NCBI RefSeq assembly: GCF_000224085.1
Contig: NC_015945.1
Span: forward strand, 1,933,501 to 1,997,500
Direction of reading: 5' to 3'
Length of the DNA stretch: 64,000 nucleotides
DNA from: Allomuricauda ruestringensis DSM 13258
GTDB taxonomy: Bacteria; Bacteroidota; Bacteroidia; Flavobacteriales; Flavobacteriaceae
Position 1 is the first letter of the stretch, and every line of letters begins with the position of its first letter. A program made the position numbers and the translations under genes. The notes beneath the pieces are model-generated. The model was not told the DNA's origin. It saw nothing but the letters and a program-made list of their open reading frames with translations, and did no database searches. This document shows positions 40,504 through 51,547 of the stretch, in pieces.

Positions 40504-41535
40504 ATGAAAAAGAAGACCAACATATTGCTGATTTATACCGGGGGAACCATCGGGATGGTTAAGGATTACAAAACAGGTGCGCTCAAAGCCTTCAATTTTG
40601 AGGAACTCGTCAAAAATATCCCAGAGCTGAAACAATTGGACTGTAACCTCAAAGGAGTTTCGTTCGAAGAGCCCATTGATTCCTCCAATATGAACCCCGA
40701 TTATTGGGGGGTGATCGCTTCCATCATCGAAGAGCATTACGCGGATAATGATGGTTTTGTGGTGTTGCACGGAAGCGATACCATGAGTTATTCAGCCTCG
40801 GCGCTCAGTTTTATGTTGGAGAATCTGGAAAAGCCGGTCATTTTTACGGGATCTCAATTGCCCATTGGGGATTTACGAACGGATGCCAAGGAGAACCTGA
40901 TTACCTCCATCGAGATTGCTGCGCTCCAGAAAAAAGGAAAACCCGTGGTGCAGGAGGTAGGTTTGTATTTTGAATATAAACTCTACCGGGGTAACCGAAC
41001 CACCAAGATAAACGCGGAACATTTTGAGGCTTTTGCCTCGCTCAACCATCCACCTTTGGTGGAATCCGGGGTGCATTTAAAGGTGCATCAGAATTATTTG
41101 ATCAAAAAGATGACAAAAAACAAGTCGCTTCAAGTGCATAAAAAACTGGACAATAACGTGGCGATTCTAAAATTGTTTCCCGGGCTTAACCAAAATGTGC
41201 TCCAATCGGTCTTGAACATTCCCGATTTAAAGGCCCTTATTTTGGAAACATACGGTGCAGGGAACGCTCCGATGGACAAATGGTTTTTAGGTGCCGTAAA
41301 AAAAGCCGTGGAAAATGGATTGCACATTATTAACGTGACACAATGCTCTGGTGGGAGCGTTTCCATGGGTCATTATGAGACCAGTGAAAAACTTAAGGCG
41401 ATGCAACTGGTTAACGGCAAGGATATTACGACCGAAGCAGCTGTAGCAAAGGCGATGTACCTTTTGGGGGCAGGGGTTCCCGACAAATTGTTCAAGACAA
41501 TTTTTGAGACACCACTCCGTGGTGAAATGGTGTAA
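40504..41535 (+). CDS. ansA: Type I (cytoplasmic) L-asparaginase
   Basis: A 343-residue asparaginase hydrolysing asparagine to aspartate and ammonia. The first catalytic threonine lies in 'LLIYTGGTIGMV', the second in 'VVLHGSDTMSYSASAL', with the Lys in 'LRTDAKENL'. There is no signal peptide, so it is the cytoplasmic type. It follows tatD by 3 bp in one operon; tRNA-Ser comes 66 bp after its end. Confidence 0.93.
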   Translation: MKKKTNILLIYTGGTIGMVKDYKTGALKAFNFEELVKNIPELKQLDCNLKGVSFEEPIDSSNMNPDYWGVIASIIEEHYADNDGFVVLHGSDTMSYSASALSFMLENLEKPVIFTGSQLPIGDLRTDAKENLITSIEIAALQKKGKPVVQEVGLYFEYKLYRGNRTTKINAEHFEAFASLNHPPLVESGVHLKVHQNYLIKKMTKNKSLQVHKKLDNNVAILKLFPGLNQNVLQSVLNIPDLKALILETYGAGNAPMDKWFLGAVKKAVENGLHIINVTQCSGGSVSMGHYETSEKLKAMQLVNGKDITTEAAVAKAMYLLGAGVPDKLFKTIFETPLRGEMV

Positions 41536-41601
41536 AATTAACGCTTCAAATTTCTATAACTAATTATTTTTTTGTTTATTGGTCGCCCTAAATGAAACAA
41601 T

Positions 41602-41689
41602 AGAGAGGTGGCCGAGTGGTCGAAGGCGCACGCCTGGAAAGTGTGTATACACCAAAAGTGTATCGAGGGTTCGAATCCCTTCCTCTCTG
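41602..41689 (+). tRNA. tRNA-Ser(GGA)
   Basis: An 88-base class II tRNA. The acceptor strands AGAGAGG (41602-41608) and CCTCTCT (41682-41688) pair fully, with discriminator G. The D arm contains 'GGCCGAGTGGTCGAAGGC'. The anticodon stem CACGC/GTGTG closes loop CTGGAAA, anticodon GGA. A long variable arm (TATACACC ... GTGTATC) and a T arm with TTCGAAT follow. CCA is not encoded. Confidence 0.95.
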
Positions 41690-41767
41690 CAAGGTATTTT
41701 AGTTTTTCTATTATAAAATTTTTATATCTTTAACATTATTAACTAACTAAATTTAAGTTTAAGTAAA

Positions 41768-42496
41768 ATGAAAAAAATATCCTTTACTCTGGCTGCTGCC
41801 GGAATGTTTGTGATGGGAACTACAACTGCATCTGCAGCAATGTTGCAAGAAGAAGCTGAAGCCAGCAAAGGTTTCACCCAAGTATTAAAAGAACAATTTA
41901 TCCAAGGAGGTCCTGCCTTTATGGGTATCGTACTTCTTTGTTTGATCTTGGGATTGGCAGTTGCCATTGAAAGAATCATCTATTTAAATTTGGCAACCAC
42001 AAATTCTACCAAGTTGAAGCAACAAGTTGAAGATGCTTTGGCTTCTGGAGGTGTTGAAGCTGCCAAAGAAGTTTGTAGAAACACTAAAGGACCTGTTGCC
42101 TCTATCTATTACCAAGGTTTGGATAGAGCAGATGAAGGACTGGAATCTGCTGAAAAAGCAGTTGTTGCCTACGGAGGTGTACAAATGGGTCAGTTGGAGA
42201 AAAACGTTTCTTGGTTGTCTTTGTTTATCGCCATTGCTCCGATGCTTGGATTTATGGGTACGGTAATCGGTATGATTGCTGCCTTCCAGAAAATTGCAGC
42301 TGTAGGTAACTTGAGTGCTTCCTTGATTGCAGGTGATATCCAGGTGGCGTTGTTGACAACCGTATTTGGTTTGATCACGGCGATTATCCTTCAGATTTTC
42401 TACAACTATATTATTGCTAAAATCGATAGTATCGTAAATGACATGGAAGACAGCTCAATCGCATTGATCGACATGTTGGCTGCCCACAAGAAGTAA
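41768..42496 (+). CDS. exbB: ExbB/TolQ/MotA-family proton channel with an N-terminal signal-like segment
   Basis: A 242-residue inner-membrane channel subunit. After an N-terminal segment that looks like a signal peptide ('FTLAAAGMFVMGTTTASAA'), a membrane helix lies at about 50-70. The conserved ExbB region 'LSLFIAIAPMLGFMGTVIGM' and the final helix 'LLTTVFGLITAIILQIFYN' follow. With ExbD it uses proton-motive force to drive TonB or similar proteins. It leads an operon exbB-hypothetical-exbD-exbD. A -7 element TATCTTTA lies at 41725-41732. Confidence 0.9.
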   Translation: MKKISFTLAAAGMFVMGTTTASAAMLQEEAEASKGFTQVLKEQFIQGGPAFMGIVLLCLILGLAVAIERIIYLNLATTNSTKLKQQVEDALASGGVEAAKEVCRNTKGPVASIYYQGLDRADEGLESAEKAVVAYGGVQMGQLEKNVSWLSLFIAIAPMLGFMGTVIGMIAAFQKIAAVGNLSASLIAGDIQVALLTTVFGLITAIILQIFYNYIIAKIDSIVNDMEDSSIALIDMLAAHKK

Positions 42497-42522
42497 TTAC
42501 GAATTAAAAACTATCGAGAATC

Positions 42523-42960
42523 ATGAATAAAATAGTAAAAATATTGCTCATCGTCATCGGATTGGTTGCCGCCGTTCTTTGGTTCTCCCTTCCGTCCGCC
42601 GATGATCCAAGCGCCATAAATAGTGGGGCAATGAACTTTATGTTCATTATTATGTACATCTTGTTGGCTATTGCAGTTGTAACTACAGTAGTTTTCGGAT
42701 TTGCAAAATTGTTTACCACAAAAGGAAGTTTAAAGAAAGCTCTTTTCGCCATTGGTGGATTGGCCATAGTAGTGGCTATATCTTACGGGCTTTCTTCAGA
42801 TAACATGGCTGTGGTAGAAACTATGTCCGAAAGAGGTGTGGAGACCACAGAAGGAACTGTGAAAAACATTGGAATGGGATTGAATGTATTTTTTATCCTT
42901 ACGCTGATTGCGGTAATTCTAATGATAGTACCAGGTTTGAAAAGAATGTTTGTTAAGTAA
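42523..42960 (+). CDS. Small membrane protein between exbB and exbD
   Basis: A 145-residue protein with about four hydrophobic helices (about 4-20, 40-62, 72-88 and 118-138) and a loop containing 'MSERGVETTEGTVKN'. No catalytic motif is seen. From memory, a protein of this kind sits at this position in other flavobacterial ExbB/ExbD operons, so it may be an accessory subunit, but that is inference. Spacing is 26 bp to exbB and 13 bp to exbD. Confidence 0.8.
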   Translation: MNKIVKILLIVIGLVAAVLWFSLPSADDPSAINSGAMNFMFIIMYILLAIAVVTTVVFGFAKLFTTKGSLKKALFAIGGLAIVVAISYGLSSDNMAVVETMSERGVETTEGTVKNIGMGLNVFFILTLIAVILMIVPGLKRMFVK

Positions 42961-42973
42961 AAAAAGTTGAATT

Positions 42974-43579
42974 ATGCCTAGAAGAAAAGGAGCACCGGAA
43001 GTAAATGCCGGCTCCATGGCGGATATCGCTTTCCTATTGCTTATCTTTTTCTTGGTGACCACCACCATTGAAACAGATGCAGGTTTGGATCGTATGTTGC
43101 CGCCTATTGAGCCGCCAGAGCAGGATGTTGTTATTAAGCAGAAAAACATTTTTACTGTCAACATCAACAGAAATGGGCAACTTTTGGTTGAGGATAATTT
43201 GATGGAAATGAAGGATTTGAGAAAAGCTGCTACCGCCTTTTTGGAGAACGGAGCAGACGGTTCTTGTACCTACTGTAAAGGTAAAAAAGATCCCTCTTCA
43301 TCGGATAACCCATCAAAAGCCATTATCTCGTTAAAGAATGATAGGGAAACCAAGTACAGTACATACATTACAGTTCAAAACGAATTGGTAGGTGCTTATA
43401 ACGACTTGCGTAACCGTGAAGCACAACGTTTGTACGGTAGGGACTTTACAAAGATGGAGGCAGAATACCTGAATCCAGAGACCCCGTCCAGCGTAAGAGA
43501 TGACTTGAAGGACAAAGTGAAACGTATCCAAGATATGTTCCCACAAAAGCTTTCAGAGGCAGAAACATCAACCGATTAA
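42974..43579 (+). CDS. exbD: ExbD/TolR-family protein, long form (first copy)
   Basis: A 201-residue protein with an N-terminal membrane helix ('MADIAFLLLIFFLVTTTIE', about 15-33) that contains the conserved proton-binding Asp of ExbD (D17). The periplasmic domain is longer than usual and carries a 'CTYC' pair and a charged C-terminal segment. It works with ExbB in proton-driven energisation. It is followed by a second, shorter ExbD 12 bp downstream. Confidence 0.9.
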   Translation: MPRRKGAPEVNAGSMADIAFLLLIFFLVTTTIETDAGLDRMLPPIEPPEQDVVIKQKNIFTVNINRNGQLLVEDNLMEMKDLRKAATAFLENGADGSCTYCKGKKDPSSSDNPSKAIISLKNDRETKYSTYITVQNELVGAYNDLRNREAQRLYGRDFTKMEAEYLNPETPSSVRDDLKDKVKRIQDMFPQKLSEAETSTD

Positions 43580-43591
43580 AAACTATTTAAT

Positions 43592-44074
43592 ATGGCTAAG
43601 TTTACCAAAAAGAAGGATGGCGATTTGCCAGCGGTGTCAACAGCTTCGTTGCCAGATATCGTTTTCATGCTACTGTTCTTCTTTATGACCGTGACCACAA
43701 TGAAAGATAGTTCGTTAATGGTTGCCAATACCCTTCCCAATGCTTCCGAGATCAAGAAGTTGGAAAAGAAGGATCGTGTTATTTACATTTATGTAGGAAC
43801 ACCTACTCAAGAATATCAAAAAGTTTTTGGTACAGAACCAAAGATTCAATTGAATGATAAATTTGCCAATGTGGACGAAGTAGGTTCATATATTTTGGCA
43901 GAACGAGCAAAGAAACCGCAAGAGATTCAAAATGTATTGACTACTGCTTTGAAAGTTGATAAGGATGCCAATATGGGCCTTATCACCGATATTAAGCGAC
44001 AATTGAGAGAAGTAAATGCCCTTAAAGTGAATTATACCACTTACGAAGGGGATGCTTTTAACAATTTACAGTAG
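43592..44074 (+). CDS. exbD: ExbD/TolR-family protein (second copy)
   Basis: A 160-residue ExbD paralogue. The helix 'LPDIVFMLLFFFMTVTTMK' (about 20-38) holds the conserved Asp (D22). The periplasmic domain contains 'YIYVGTPTQEYQKVFG' and a C-terminal 'LREVNALKVNYTTY'. Two different ExbD proteins per ExbB operon is usual in Bacteroidota. The strong terminator at 44097-44131 ends the operon. Confidence 0.9.
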   Translation: MAKFTKKKDGDLPAVSTASLPDIVFMLLFFFMTVTTMKDSSLMVANTLPNASEIKKLEKKDRVIYIYVGTPTQEYQKVFGTEPKIQLNDKFANVDEVGSYILAERAKKPQEIQNVLTTALKVDKDANMGLITDIKRQLREVNALKVNYTTYEGDAFNNLQ

Positions 44075-44096
44075 GCAATAGCTTAGATTTAGTGGG

Positions 44097-44131
44097 AAAC
44101 GCTCCAAATTTTTAATTTGGGGCGTTTTTTG
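44097..44131 (+). terminator. Intrinsic terminator of the exbB-exbD operon
   Basis: A 14-bp stem AAACGCTCCAAATT / AATTTGGGGCGTTT (one T-G pair), loop TTT, followed by a T run. Confidence 0.85.
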
Positions 44132-44146
44132 TTTTAAATTGCTACC

Positions 44147-44848
44147 ATGATCCGCACCGTACTTCAATTTATAGTTAGCGCTGTTTGTTTATTGCTCTCG
44201 ATATCTGTTTTGGGTCAAACAGTAATGGATACCACCGTAGTACGCGATAGTCGGTATCTAGAAGATCAATTTTATATTGGAGTTGGCTATAATGTACTGT
44301 TGGATACCCCGGACGAAGTAGGCCAACAAAATCTATCCTATAATCTACAAGCGGGCTTTATAAAGGACATTCCCTTGAACCTAAGAAGGAATTTTGGTGT
44401 TGGTTTAGGACTTGGATATGCCGTGAACTCCTATTATTCAAACCTCGTTTCATCAGAAGAATCCAATACAATTGTGTACCAAGTAATGGAAGGCTCCAAT
44501 TTTAATAGGAGTAAGTTCGAAACCCATTCCATAGAACTTCCATTGGAACTAAGATGGCGTACATCGACCGCAGAGGAATATAAGTTTTGGCGGATATATG
44601 CTGGTGCCAAATTGGGTTATGTGTTCTCGGGTAGGTCAAAATTGGTAACAGATGACGGTAATGATTCATTTTCCAATAATGATATTGAAAAGCTCCAATA
44701 TGGCCTTATGCTGAACTTTGGTTATAATACCTGGAACATTCATGCCTACTATGCGTTAAATCCATTGCTTAAAGAAGATTCTACGCTTAATGGGAACCCT
44801 ATCGACTTTAGGGTGCTGCGTATTGGATTGATTTTTTATATCCTATAG
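44147..44848 (+). CDS. Outer-membrane beta-barrel protein (PorT-like)
   Basis: A 233-residue exported protein with a Sec signal peptide (about 1-23, ending 'SVLGQ'). Alternating hydrophobic and aromatic strands follow, and it ends in a barrel-type C-terminal strand 'VLRIGLIFYIL'. Segments such as 'FGVGLGLGYAVNSYYSN' and 'IELPLELRWRT' fit the porin-like/PorT beta-barrel group of Bacteroidota. The role is unknown; PorT itself serves type IX secretion, and I cannot claim that here. It follows the exbD terminator and its stop overlaps the end of a convergent membrane-protein gene. Confidence 0.78.
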   Translation: MIRTVLQFIVSAVCLLLSISVLGQTVMDTTVVRDSRYLEDQFYIGVGYNVLLDTPDEVGQQNLSYNLQAGFIKDIPLNLRRNFGVGLGLGYAVNSYYSNLVSSEESNTIVYQVMEGSNFNRSKFETHSIELPLELRWRTSTAEEYKFWRIYAGAKLGYVFSGRSKLVTDDGNDSFSNNDIEKLQYGLMLNFGYNTWNIHAYYALNPLLKEDSTLNGNPIDFRVLRIGLIFYIL

Positions 44849-45448
44849 CCAGTATTTTAGAATAATCAATTGGGAACAACAACCCAGAATAAAACCTATC
44901 AACAGTTCATTCTTAGTGTGTGCCTTTAAGTATAATCTTGAGGTAGCCACCAGCCCGGTAAAAAGAGTGAACAAGCTTATGGCAATGGTAATATTGGTCT
45001 CAAAATGAATGCTCAACGCCACCATAAAAGTTAAGATGCTTCCCATGCCCAACAGGTGCATACTCGTTTTAAATTTAAAGAACAACAGAATTAAGGTTGC
45101 GCTGGTCGCTGTCAGAAGCCCTGTAAAATAGTAAAAGAGCTCGTGTACGTAATTATTGGGTATTACCTTGTACAATATCATTAAAAAGATGATACAGCTT
45201 ATATAAAGCGGGTATTTGCGTTCCTGTATGGTGGGCAGAAATATGGAACTGATAACTCCAAGGTTTTTCAATATCAAGAAAAAGATAATGGGAATGATTA
45301 CCGTAAGGATGAAAATGGGAAGTATATTCCCGCTTTGGGTTTGCAGAGTGCTATAGGGAGCCACCAAAAAATACACTATGGTACCTCCAATCGGTACAAA
45401 CAACGGATGAAAGAGGTAGGAGATAATGTTGTATACGTGGCGCATCAA
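44843..45448 (-). CDS. Membrane protein, possibly PAP2-like
   Basis: A 201-residue protein with about six membrane helices. The segments 'KTSMHLLGMG' and, later, 'TSRLYLKAHTKNELLIGFILG' resemble the spacing of the His and Arg-His residues of PAP2 phosphatases, but the usual KxxxxxxRP and SGH motifs are not intact. I therefore call it only PAP2-like. The gene overlaps the end of rpoN by 4 bp, so it is in that operon, and its 3' end overlaps the PorT-like gene by 6 bp. Confidence 0.65.
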   Translation of the reverse strand: MMRHVYNIISYLFHPLFVPIGGTIVYFLVAPYSTLQTQSGNILPIFILTVIIPIIFFLILKNLGVISSIFLPTIQERKYPLYISCIIFLMILYKVIPNNYVHELFYYFTGLLTATSATLILLFFKFKTSMHLLGMGSILTFMVALSIHFETNITIAISLFTLFTGLVATSRLYLKAHTKNELLIGFILGCCSQLIILKYWL

Positions 45449-46902
45449 ATTTCTTTTCTTAATCGAGCTACAGGTATGCCGAGCTGCTCCCGATATTTGG
45501 CAACGGTCCGCCGGGCTATGGGATAGCCCCTTTCCTTTAAGATTTTCGCCAACTTTGCATCGGTCAAAGGTTTTTTCTTCTCCTCATCACGAATAACGGT
45601 CTCCAATATTTTTTTAATTTCCCTAGTGGATACATCTTCACCTTGTTCGTTCTTCATGGATTCAGAAAAGAAATCCTTGATCAGTTTGGTGCCATAGGGT
45701 GTATCCACATATTTGCTGTTGGCGACCCGTGACACGGTGGAAACGTCCATATCAATTTTATCGGCAATATCCTTTAGGATCATGGGGCGCAATTTTCTTT
45801 CGTCCCCGGTCATAAAATATTCCTTTTGATATTCCATAATGGTGTTCATGGTGATGAAAAGGGTTTGCTGACGCTGTCTTATGGCGTCTATAAACCATTT
45901 TGCAGCATCCAACTTTTGCTTGATGAACATGACCGTGTCCTTCTGGGATTTGGATTTCTCCTTGGCATTTTTGTACCCCTCCAGCATATTGCTGTAGTCT
46001 TTGGAAACATGAAGTTCCGGGGCATTTCGTCCGTTCAAGCTAAGTTCTAGTTCACCATCCACTATTTTTATGGAGAAATCGGGAACAATATGCTCGATCA
46101 TACGGGTATTGCCAGAATAGGAACCACCCGGTTTTGGATTGAGTTTTTCTATTTCCGAAATAGCCTCCTTGAGTTGTTCTTCGGAAACATGGTGTTTTTG
46201 TATAAGTTTGGAGTAATGCTTTTTGGTAAAGTGATCGAACGATCGTTCCAAAATGTTAATGGCCAGCTCAACGGAAGGTTTTTTTTCCTTGCGTTTTAGT
46301 TGAATGATCAAACATTCATCTAAAGATCGGGCAGCCACCCCCGGGGGATCTAAATCTTGGACAATTTTGAGAACTTTCTCGATTTTATCCTCTTCCACAT
46401 AAATGTTCTGGGTAAAGGCGAGGTCGTCCATAATATCTGGAAGCGGCCTTCGTATGTAACCGCTTTCGTCTACGCTACCCACCAAGAATTCGGCAATGGC
46501 CCATTCCTGATCATCCAAGTAAGCTGTGTTCAGCTGATTGATCAAGTATTGGTTGAATGATGTTCCAGCGGCATACGGAACCCTTTTATCCTCATCGTCA
46601 GCACTATAATTATTCGCTTGGGTGCGGTAATCGGGAATTTCATCATCACTCAGGTAATCATCAATATTGATTTCTTCGGTGTCAATGTTTTCATTGTCCG
46701 CCGAATCATCATAGGTGTCCTCGTAAACATCATCCAGAGCATCGGTTTCCTCCTTACCGCTCTCCAATGCAGGATTTTCTTCCAGCTCTTGTTTTAACCT
46801 TTGTTCAAAAGCCTGCGTTGGCAATTGAATAAGTTTCATGAGCTGAATCTGCTGTGGAGACAGTTTTTGTGAAAGCTTAAACTGTAGATGTTGTTTCAGC
46901 AT
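45445..46902 (-). CDS. rpoN: RNA polymerase sigma-54 factor (RpoN)
   Basis: A 485-residue sigma-54. The N-terminal activator-interacting region is Gln/Leu-rich ('LSQKLSPQQIQLMKLIQLP'), followed by a very acidic segment (about 45-95). The core-binding region follows, then the DNA-binding region with a helix-turn-helix and the signature RpoN box 'ARRTVAKYREQLGIP' close to the C-terminus. It needs ATP-dependent activators; none is encoded in this window. Its start is 49 bp from the end of asnS. Confidence 0.94.
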   Translation of the reverse strand: MLKQHLQFKLSQKLSPQQIQLMKLIQLPTQAFEQRLKQELEENPALESGKEETDALDDVYEDTYDDSADNENIDTEEINIDDYLSDDEIPDYRTQANNYSADDEDKRVPYAAGTSFNQYLINQLNTAYLDDQEWAIAEFLVGSVDESGYIRRPLPDIMDDLAFTQNIYVEEDKIEKVLKIVQDLDPPGVAARSLDECLIIQLKRKEKKPSVELAINILERSFDHFTKKHYSKLIQKHHVSEEQLKEAISEIEKLNPKPGGSYSGNTRMIEHIVPDFSIKIVDGELELSLNGRNAPELHVSKDYSNMLEGYKNAKEKSKSQKDTVMFIKQKLDAAKWFIDAIRQRQQTLFITMNTIMEYQKEYFMTGDERKLRPMILKDIADKIDMDVSTVSRVANSKYVDTPYGTKLIKDFFSESMKNEQGEDVSTREIKKILETVIRDEEKKKPLTDAKLAKILKERGYPIARRTVAKYREQLGIPVARLRKEI

Positions 46903-46951
46903 ATTGATTGATGATTTACAATCGAACCTTCTTTAAAATAATAAATTCAAA

Positions 46952-48385
<1,434 letters not shown>

Positions 48386-48475
48386 TCTAAAACTATCGTA
48401 ATTTAGTTGGTAAAGATAGGTTTTTGATAAAAAACGATGGCAATGGAATAGCCTAATTTATGGCCGTTTCAAACA

Positions 48476-50875
48476 CTATTTGTCCTTGGGGTTGTCCTCG
48501 TCCTTGGGCAAAATGTCAATTTGAGGTTTTTTGAGCACCTGTTTGTTGGCAATACTTCTTTCCAAGGAGAGGAGAAGTGATGGCAACAAGATCAAGTTGG
48601 ACAGCATGGCGAACAACAAGGTGGCCGAAACCAATCCCCCCAATGCTTTGGTACCCCCGAAACTTGAGATAATAAAGACGGAGAATCCAAAGAACAAGAC
48701 TATGGATGTGTAGAACATGCTCACCCCCGTCTCGCGCAAGGCGGCGTACACCGATTTTTTGATGTGCCAGCGGTGGGCAGTGAGTTCTTGCCTGTATTTG
48801 GCCAAAAAGTGAATGGTGTCATCCACCGATATGCCAAATGCAATACTAAATACTAGGATAGTGGATGGCTTTATAGGCACCCCCAAATAGCCCATGACAC
48901 CGGCTGTAATAACCAGGGGCAACAGGTTGGGCACCAAGGATATGATGACCATTTTATAGGATCGGAACAGATAGGCCATAAAAAGCGAGATCAATCCAAT
49001 GGCCAATGCAAGGGACAATAGCAGATTTTTGACCAAGTACTTTGTTCCTTTTAGGAACAAGAGGGCTTTTCCTGTCATAAAAACATCGTATCGCTCCGAT
49101 GGAAATTGCTTTGTGATAGCTTCTTGCAGGTCTTTTTCAATTTCCTCCATACGGTCGATTTTTACATCGCGCATGTAGGTCGTTAAACGGGCTGTTTGGC
49201 CAGTACTGTCCACAAAACTTTGCAAAAGGTTTGTTCCATCCGTAGACGATTTTTGCACCGCATTCATTATAAAGGTGTTCTCTTGACTGGTGGGCAGTTG
49301 ATAGTATTTTGGAATACCGTTGTAAAAGGCCTGTTTGGAGTATTTTACCAAATCAACAATGGAGATGGGCCGCGATAGTTCTGGAATTTCATCGATTACA
49401 GCGCCCAATCGGTCCATTCGCTTAAGCGTGGCAGGTTTAACCACCCCATTTTTACGTTTGGTATCCACCACAATTTCCATGGGCATGATGCCGTCAAACT
49501 CAGCTTCAAAAAACTGGATGTCCTTGTAAAAATGACTTTTCTTTGGGAGGTCTTCAATCCTACTTCCAGTGATTCGCATTTGATAAATTCCAATAATGCT
49601 CAATACCAAAACTGCAACTGTGGTAATGTAAACGCCAATCCTGTGGTTTCTTACCATGTTTTCCATCCAGTTCACAAAAATGTCCATCCATTTTTTGTTC
49701 AGGTGCTTTAGGTGCTTGGTCTTTGGAAGCGGCATAAAGCTGTAAATGATGGGTATGATCAATAGGGATAGAATAAAAATGCCAATGATATTGATAGAGG
49801 CCACAATACCAAATTCCTTGAGCAGGTCACTGTCCAAAATAATAAAGGTGGCAAAACCTGAAGCCGTGGTAATGTTTGTCATTAAAGTGGCATTGCCAAT
49901 TTTGGAGATTACTCGTTGTAGCGATAAGGCCTGGTTTCCGTGTTTTTTTACTTCTTGCTGATATTTATTGATCAAGAAAATACAATTGGGAATACCGATT
50001 ACAATGATTAATGGCGGAATCAAAGCGGTAAGAATCGTAATTTCGTATTGTAAAAGCCCAAGTATTCCAAAGGCCCACATTACTCCAATGATTACTACGC
50101 ACATGGAGATGAAAGTAGCCCTGAAACTTCTAAAGAAAAAGAAAAAGATGATGGAGGTAACAAGTAGGGCACCTACGATAAAAAGCCCGATTTCATCAAC
50201 AATGGATTTTGTGTTCCAGGTGCGGATGTAGGGCATTCCCGAAATACGGACGTCCATATTGGTTTCTTGTTCAAAATCTTCTACAAGCTCGGCAAGATCA
50301 TTGAGTATGAATTCGTTTCGAACCGCCGTGTTCATAATGTCTTTATCCAAATAAATCACGGTTTGGATGGTTCTACTTTTGGGATTGTACACCAAATTAT
50401 CGTAGAAAGGAAGTTCTGTGAAAAGGTGGTTTGTCAGTGAATCTATTTCGGATTTGGTCTTGGGTGGAGCCGATATAAGGGGTTCCATGGAGAACGTTTG
50501 GGTGTCGTTATCCTTGATGAGCTCCTTTAGATTCTCCAAAGAGATTACATAGTCAACTTCCGGAAAAGCATCGAGCTGTTTGCTCAAAGTGTTCCATCGA
50601 TTAAAGTTTTTTGGGGTAAACAGGGCAGAATCCCTAATGGCCAAAACTATGGCGTTGCCTTCTTCGCCAAATATTTTGGTAAATGCATTGTACTGGATAC
50701 TAGCTGGATGGTCATCGGGCAAAATATTGGCCTCGGTGTTGGAAAACTGCATGTTTTTCCATTGCATGGCCAAGAAAACGGTAAAGCCGACAACCGCCAA
50801 AAGAATCAGGATTCTATTGCGGAGTATAATTCTTGCGACCTTTGGCCAAAATCCTTTAGTGAGCTTTGCTACCAT
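48476..50875 (-). CDS. RND-superfamily transporter (MMPL/HpnN type)
   Basis: A 799-residue inner-membrane transporter with two repeated halves. Each has a membrane helix, a large periplasmic loop and a bundle of five or six helices (first bundle about 230-400, second about 625-780). The segments 'PNCIFLINKYQQEV' and 'SIAFGISVDDTIHFLAKYRQ' are typical of MMPL/sterol-sensing-like RND proteins. Substrates of this group are often lipids or hopanoids; here unknown. It follows frr by 75 bp on the same strand. Confidence 0.88.
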   Translation of the reverse strand: MVAKLTKGFWPKVARIILRNRILILLAVVGFTVFLAMQWKNMQFSNTEANILPDDHPASIQYNAFTKIFGEEGNAIVLAIRDSALFTPKNFNRWNTLSKQLDAFPEVDYVISLENLKELIKDNDTQTFSMEPLISAPPKTKSEIDSLTNHLFTELPFYDNLVYNPKSRTIQTVIYLDKDIMNTAVRNEFILNDLAELVEDFEQETNMDVRISGMPYIRTWNTKSIVDEIGLFIVGALLVTSIIFFFFFRSFRATFISMCVVIIGVMWAFGILGLLQYEITILTALIPPLIIVIGIPNCIFLINKYQQEVKKHGNQALSLQRVISKIGNATLMTNITTASGFATFIILDSDLLKEFGIVASINIIGIFILSLLIIPIIYSFMPLPKTKHLKHLNKKWMDIFVNWMENMVRNHRIGVYITTVAVLVLSIIGIYQMRITGSRIEDLPKKSHFYKDIQFFEAEFDGIMPMEIVVDTKRKNGVVKPATLKRMDRLGAVIDEIPELSRPISIVDLVKYSKQAFYNGIPKYYQLPTSQENTFIMNAVQKSSTDGTNLLQSFVDSTGQTARLTTYMRDVKIDRMEEIEKDLQEAITKQFPSERYDVFMTGKALLFLKGTKYLVKNLLLSLALAIGLISLFMAYLFRSYKMVIISLVPNLLPLVITAGVMGYLGVPIKPSTILVFSIAFGISVDDTIHFLAKYRQELTAHRWHIKKSVYAALRETGVSMFYTSIVLFFGFSVFIISSFGGTKALGGLVSATLLFAMLSNLILLPSLLLSLERSIANKQVLKKPQIDILPKDEDNPKDK

Positions 50876-50950
50876 CTGGGTTTTGTTGGGCGCAAAGGTA
50901 GAAAATGATATGTTGTGTTCCTAGGAAAGGGGCTGGTCAAAATCCAAGTT

Positions 50951-51505
50951 TTACACCTTCATTATTTCAGCCTCTTTTGTGGTCAAGATGGCATCAACTC
51001 TATCGCTGTACTTGTTGGTGAGTTCTTGCACATCAACTTCGGCGTTTTTTAAAAGGTCCTCGGAAATGTCCAATGCTTTTAATTCCTTGTTGGCTTCTTG
51101 CCTGGCACTACGGATACTTACTTTGGCGTCTTCGGCTTCGGCCTTGGCCTGTTTTGTCAACTGTATTCTTCTTTCCTCTGTTAATGGGGGTACGTTAATG
51201 ATTACCATTTCGCCATTGTTCATGGGGTTGAAGCCCAAATTAGCGTTCATAATGGCAGTTTCAATCTCACCCAACAGGTTTTTTTCCCAAGGTTGAACGG
51301 AGAGCGTTCTTGCATCCGGGGTATTGATGTTGGATACTTGGGAAAGTGGGGTTTGAGAACCGTAGTAATCCACCATTACTGTAGAAAGCATCATGGGACT
51401 GGCTTTACCGGCCCTAATTTTGGTCAATGCTTTTTGCAAGTGTTCAATACTTGCCTCCATACTTTCTTTTGTACTATCAAGAATAAATTTTACGTCTTCG
51501 TCCAT
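50951..51505 (-). CDS. frr: Ribosome recycling factor
   Basis: A 184-residue protein that splits post-termination ribosomes with EF-G. The family segments 'HLQKALTKIRAGKASPMML' and 'PPLTEERRIQLTKQAKAEAE' are intact. I chose the ATG at 51505 ('MDEDVKFILDSTKES'), which gives the standard length; the in-frame start at 51514 adds three residues. It lies 42 bp behind pyrH, the classical order. Confidence 0.95.
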   Translation of the reverse strand: MDEDVKFILDSTKESMEASIEHLQKALTKIRAGKASPMMLSTVMVDYYGSQTPLSQVSNINTPDARTLSVQPWEKNLLGEIETAIMNANLGFNPMNNGEMVIINVPPLTEERRIQLTKQAKAEAEDAKVSIRSARQEANKELKALDISEDLLKNAEVDVQELTNKYSDRVDAILTTKEAEIMKV

Positions 51506-51547
51506 AACTTTCAAATTTATAAAACTAAAACCAAAGTATATACCAAT

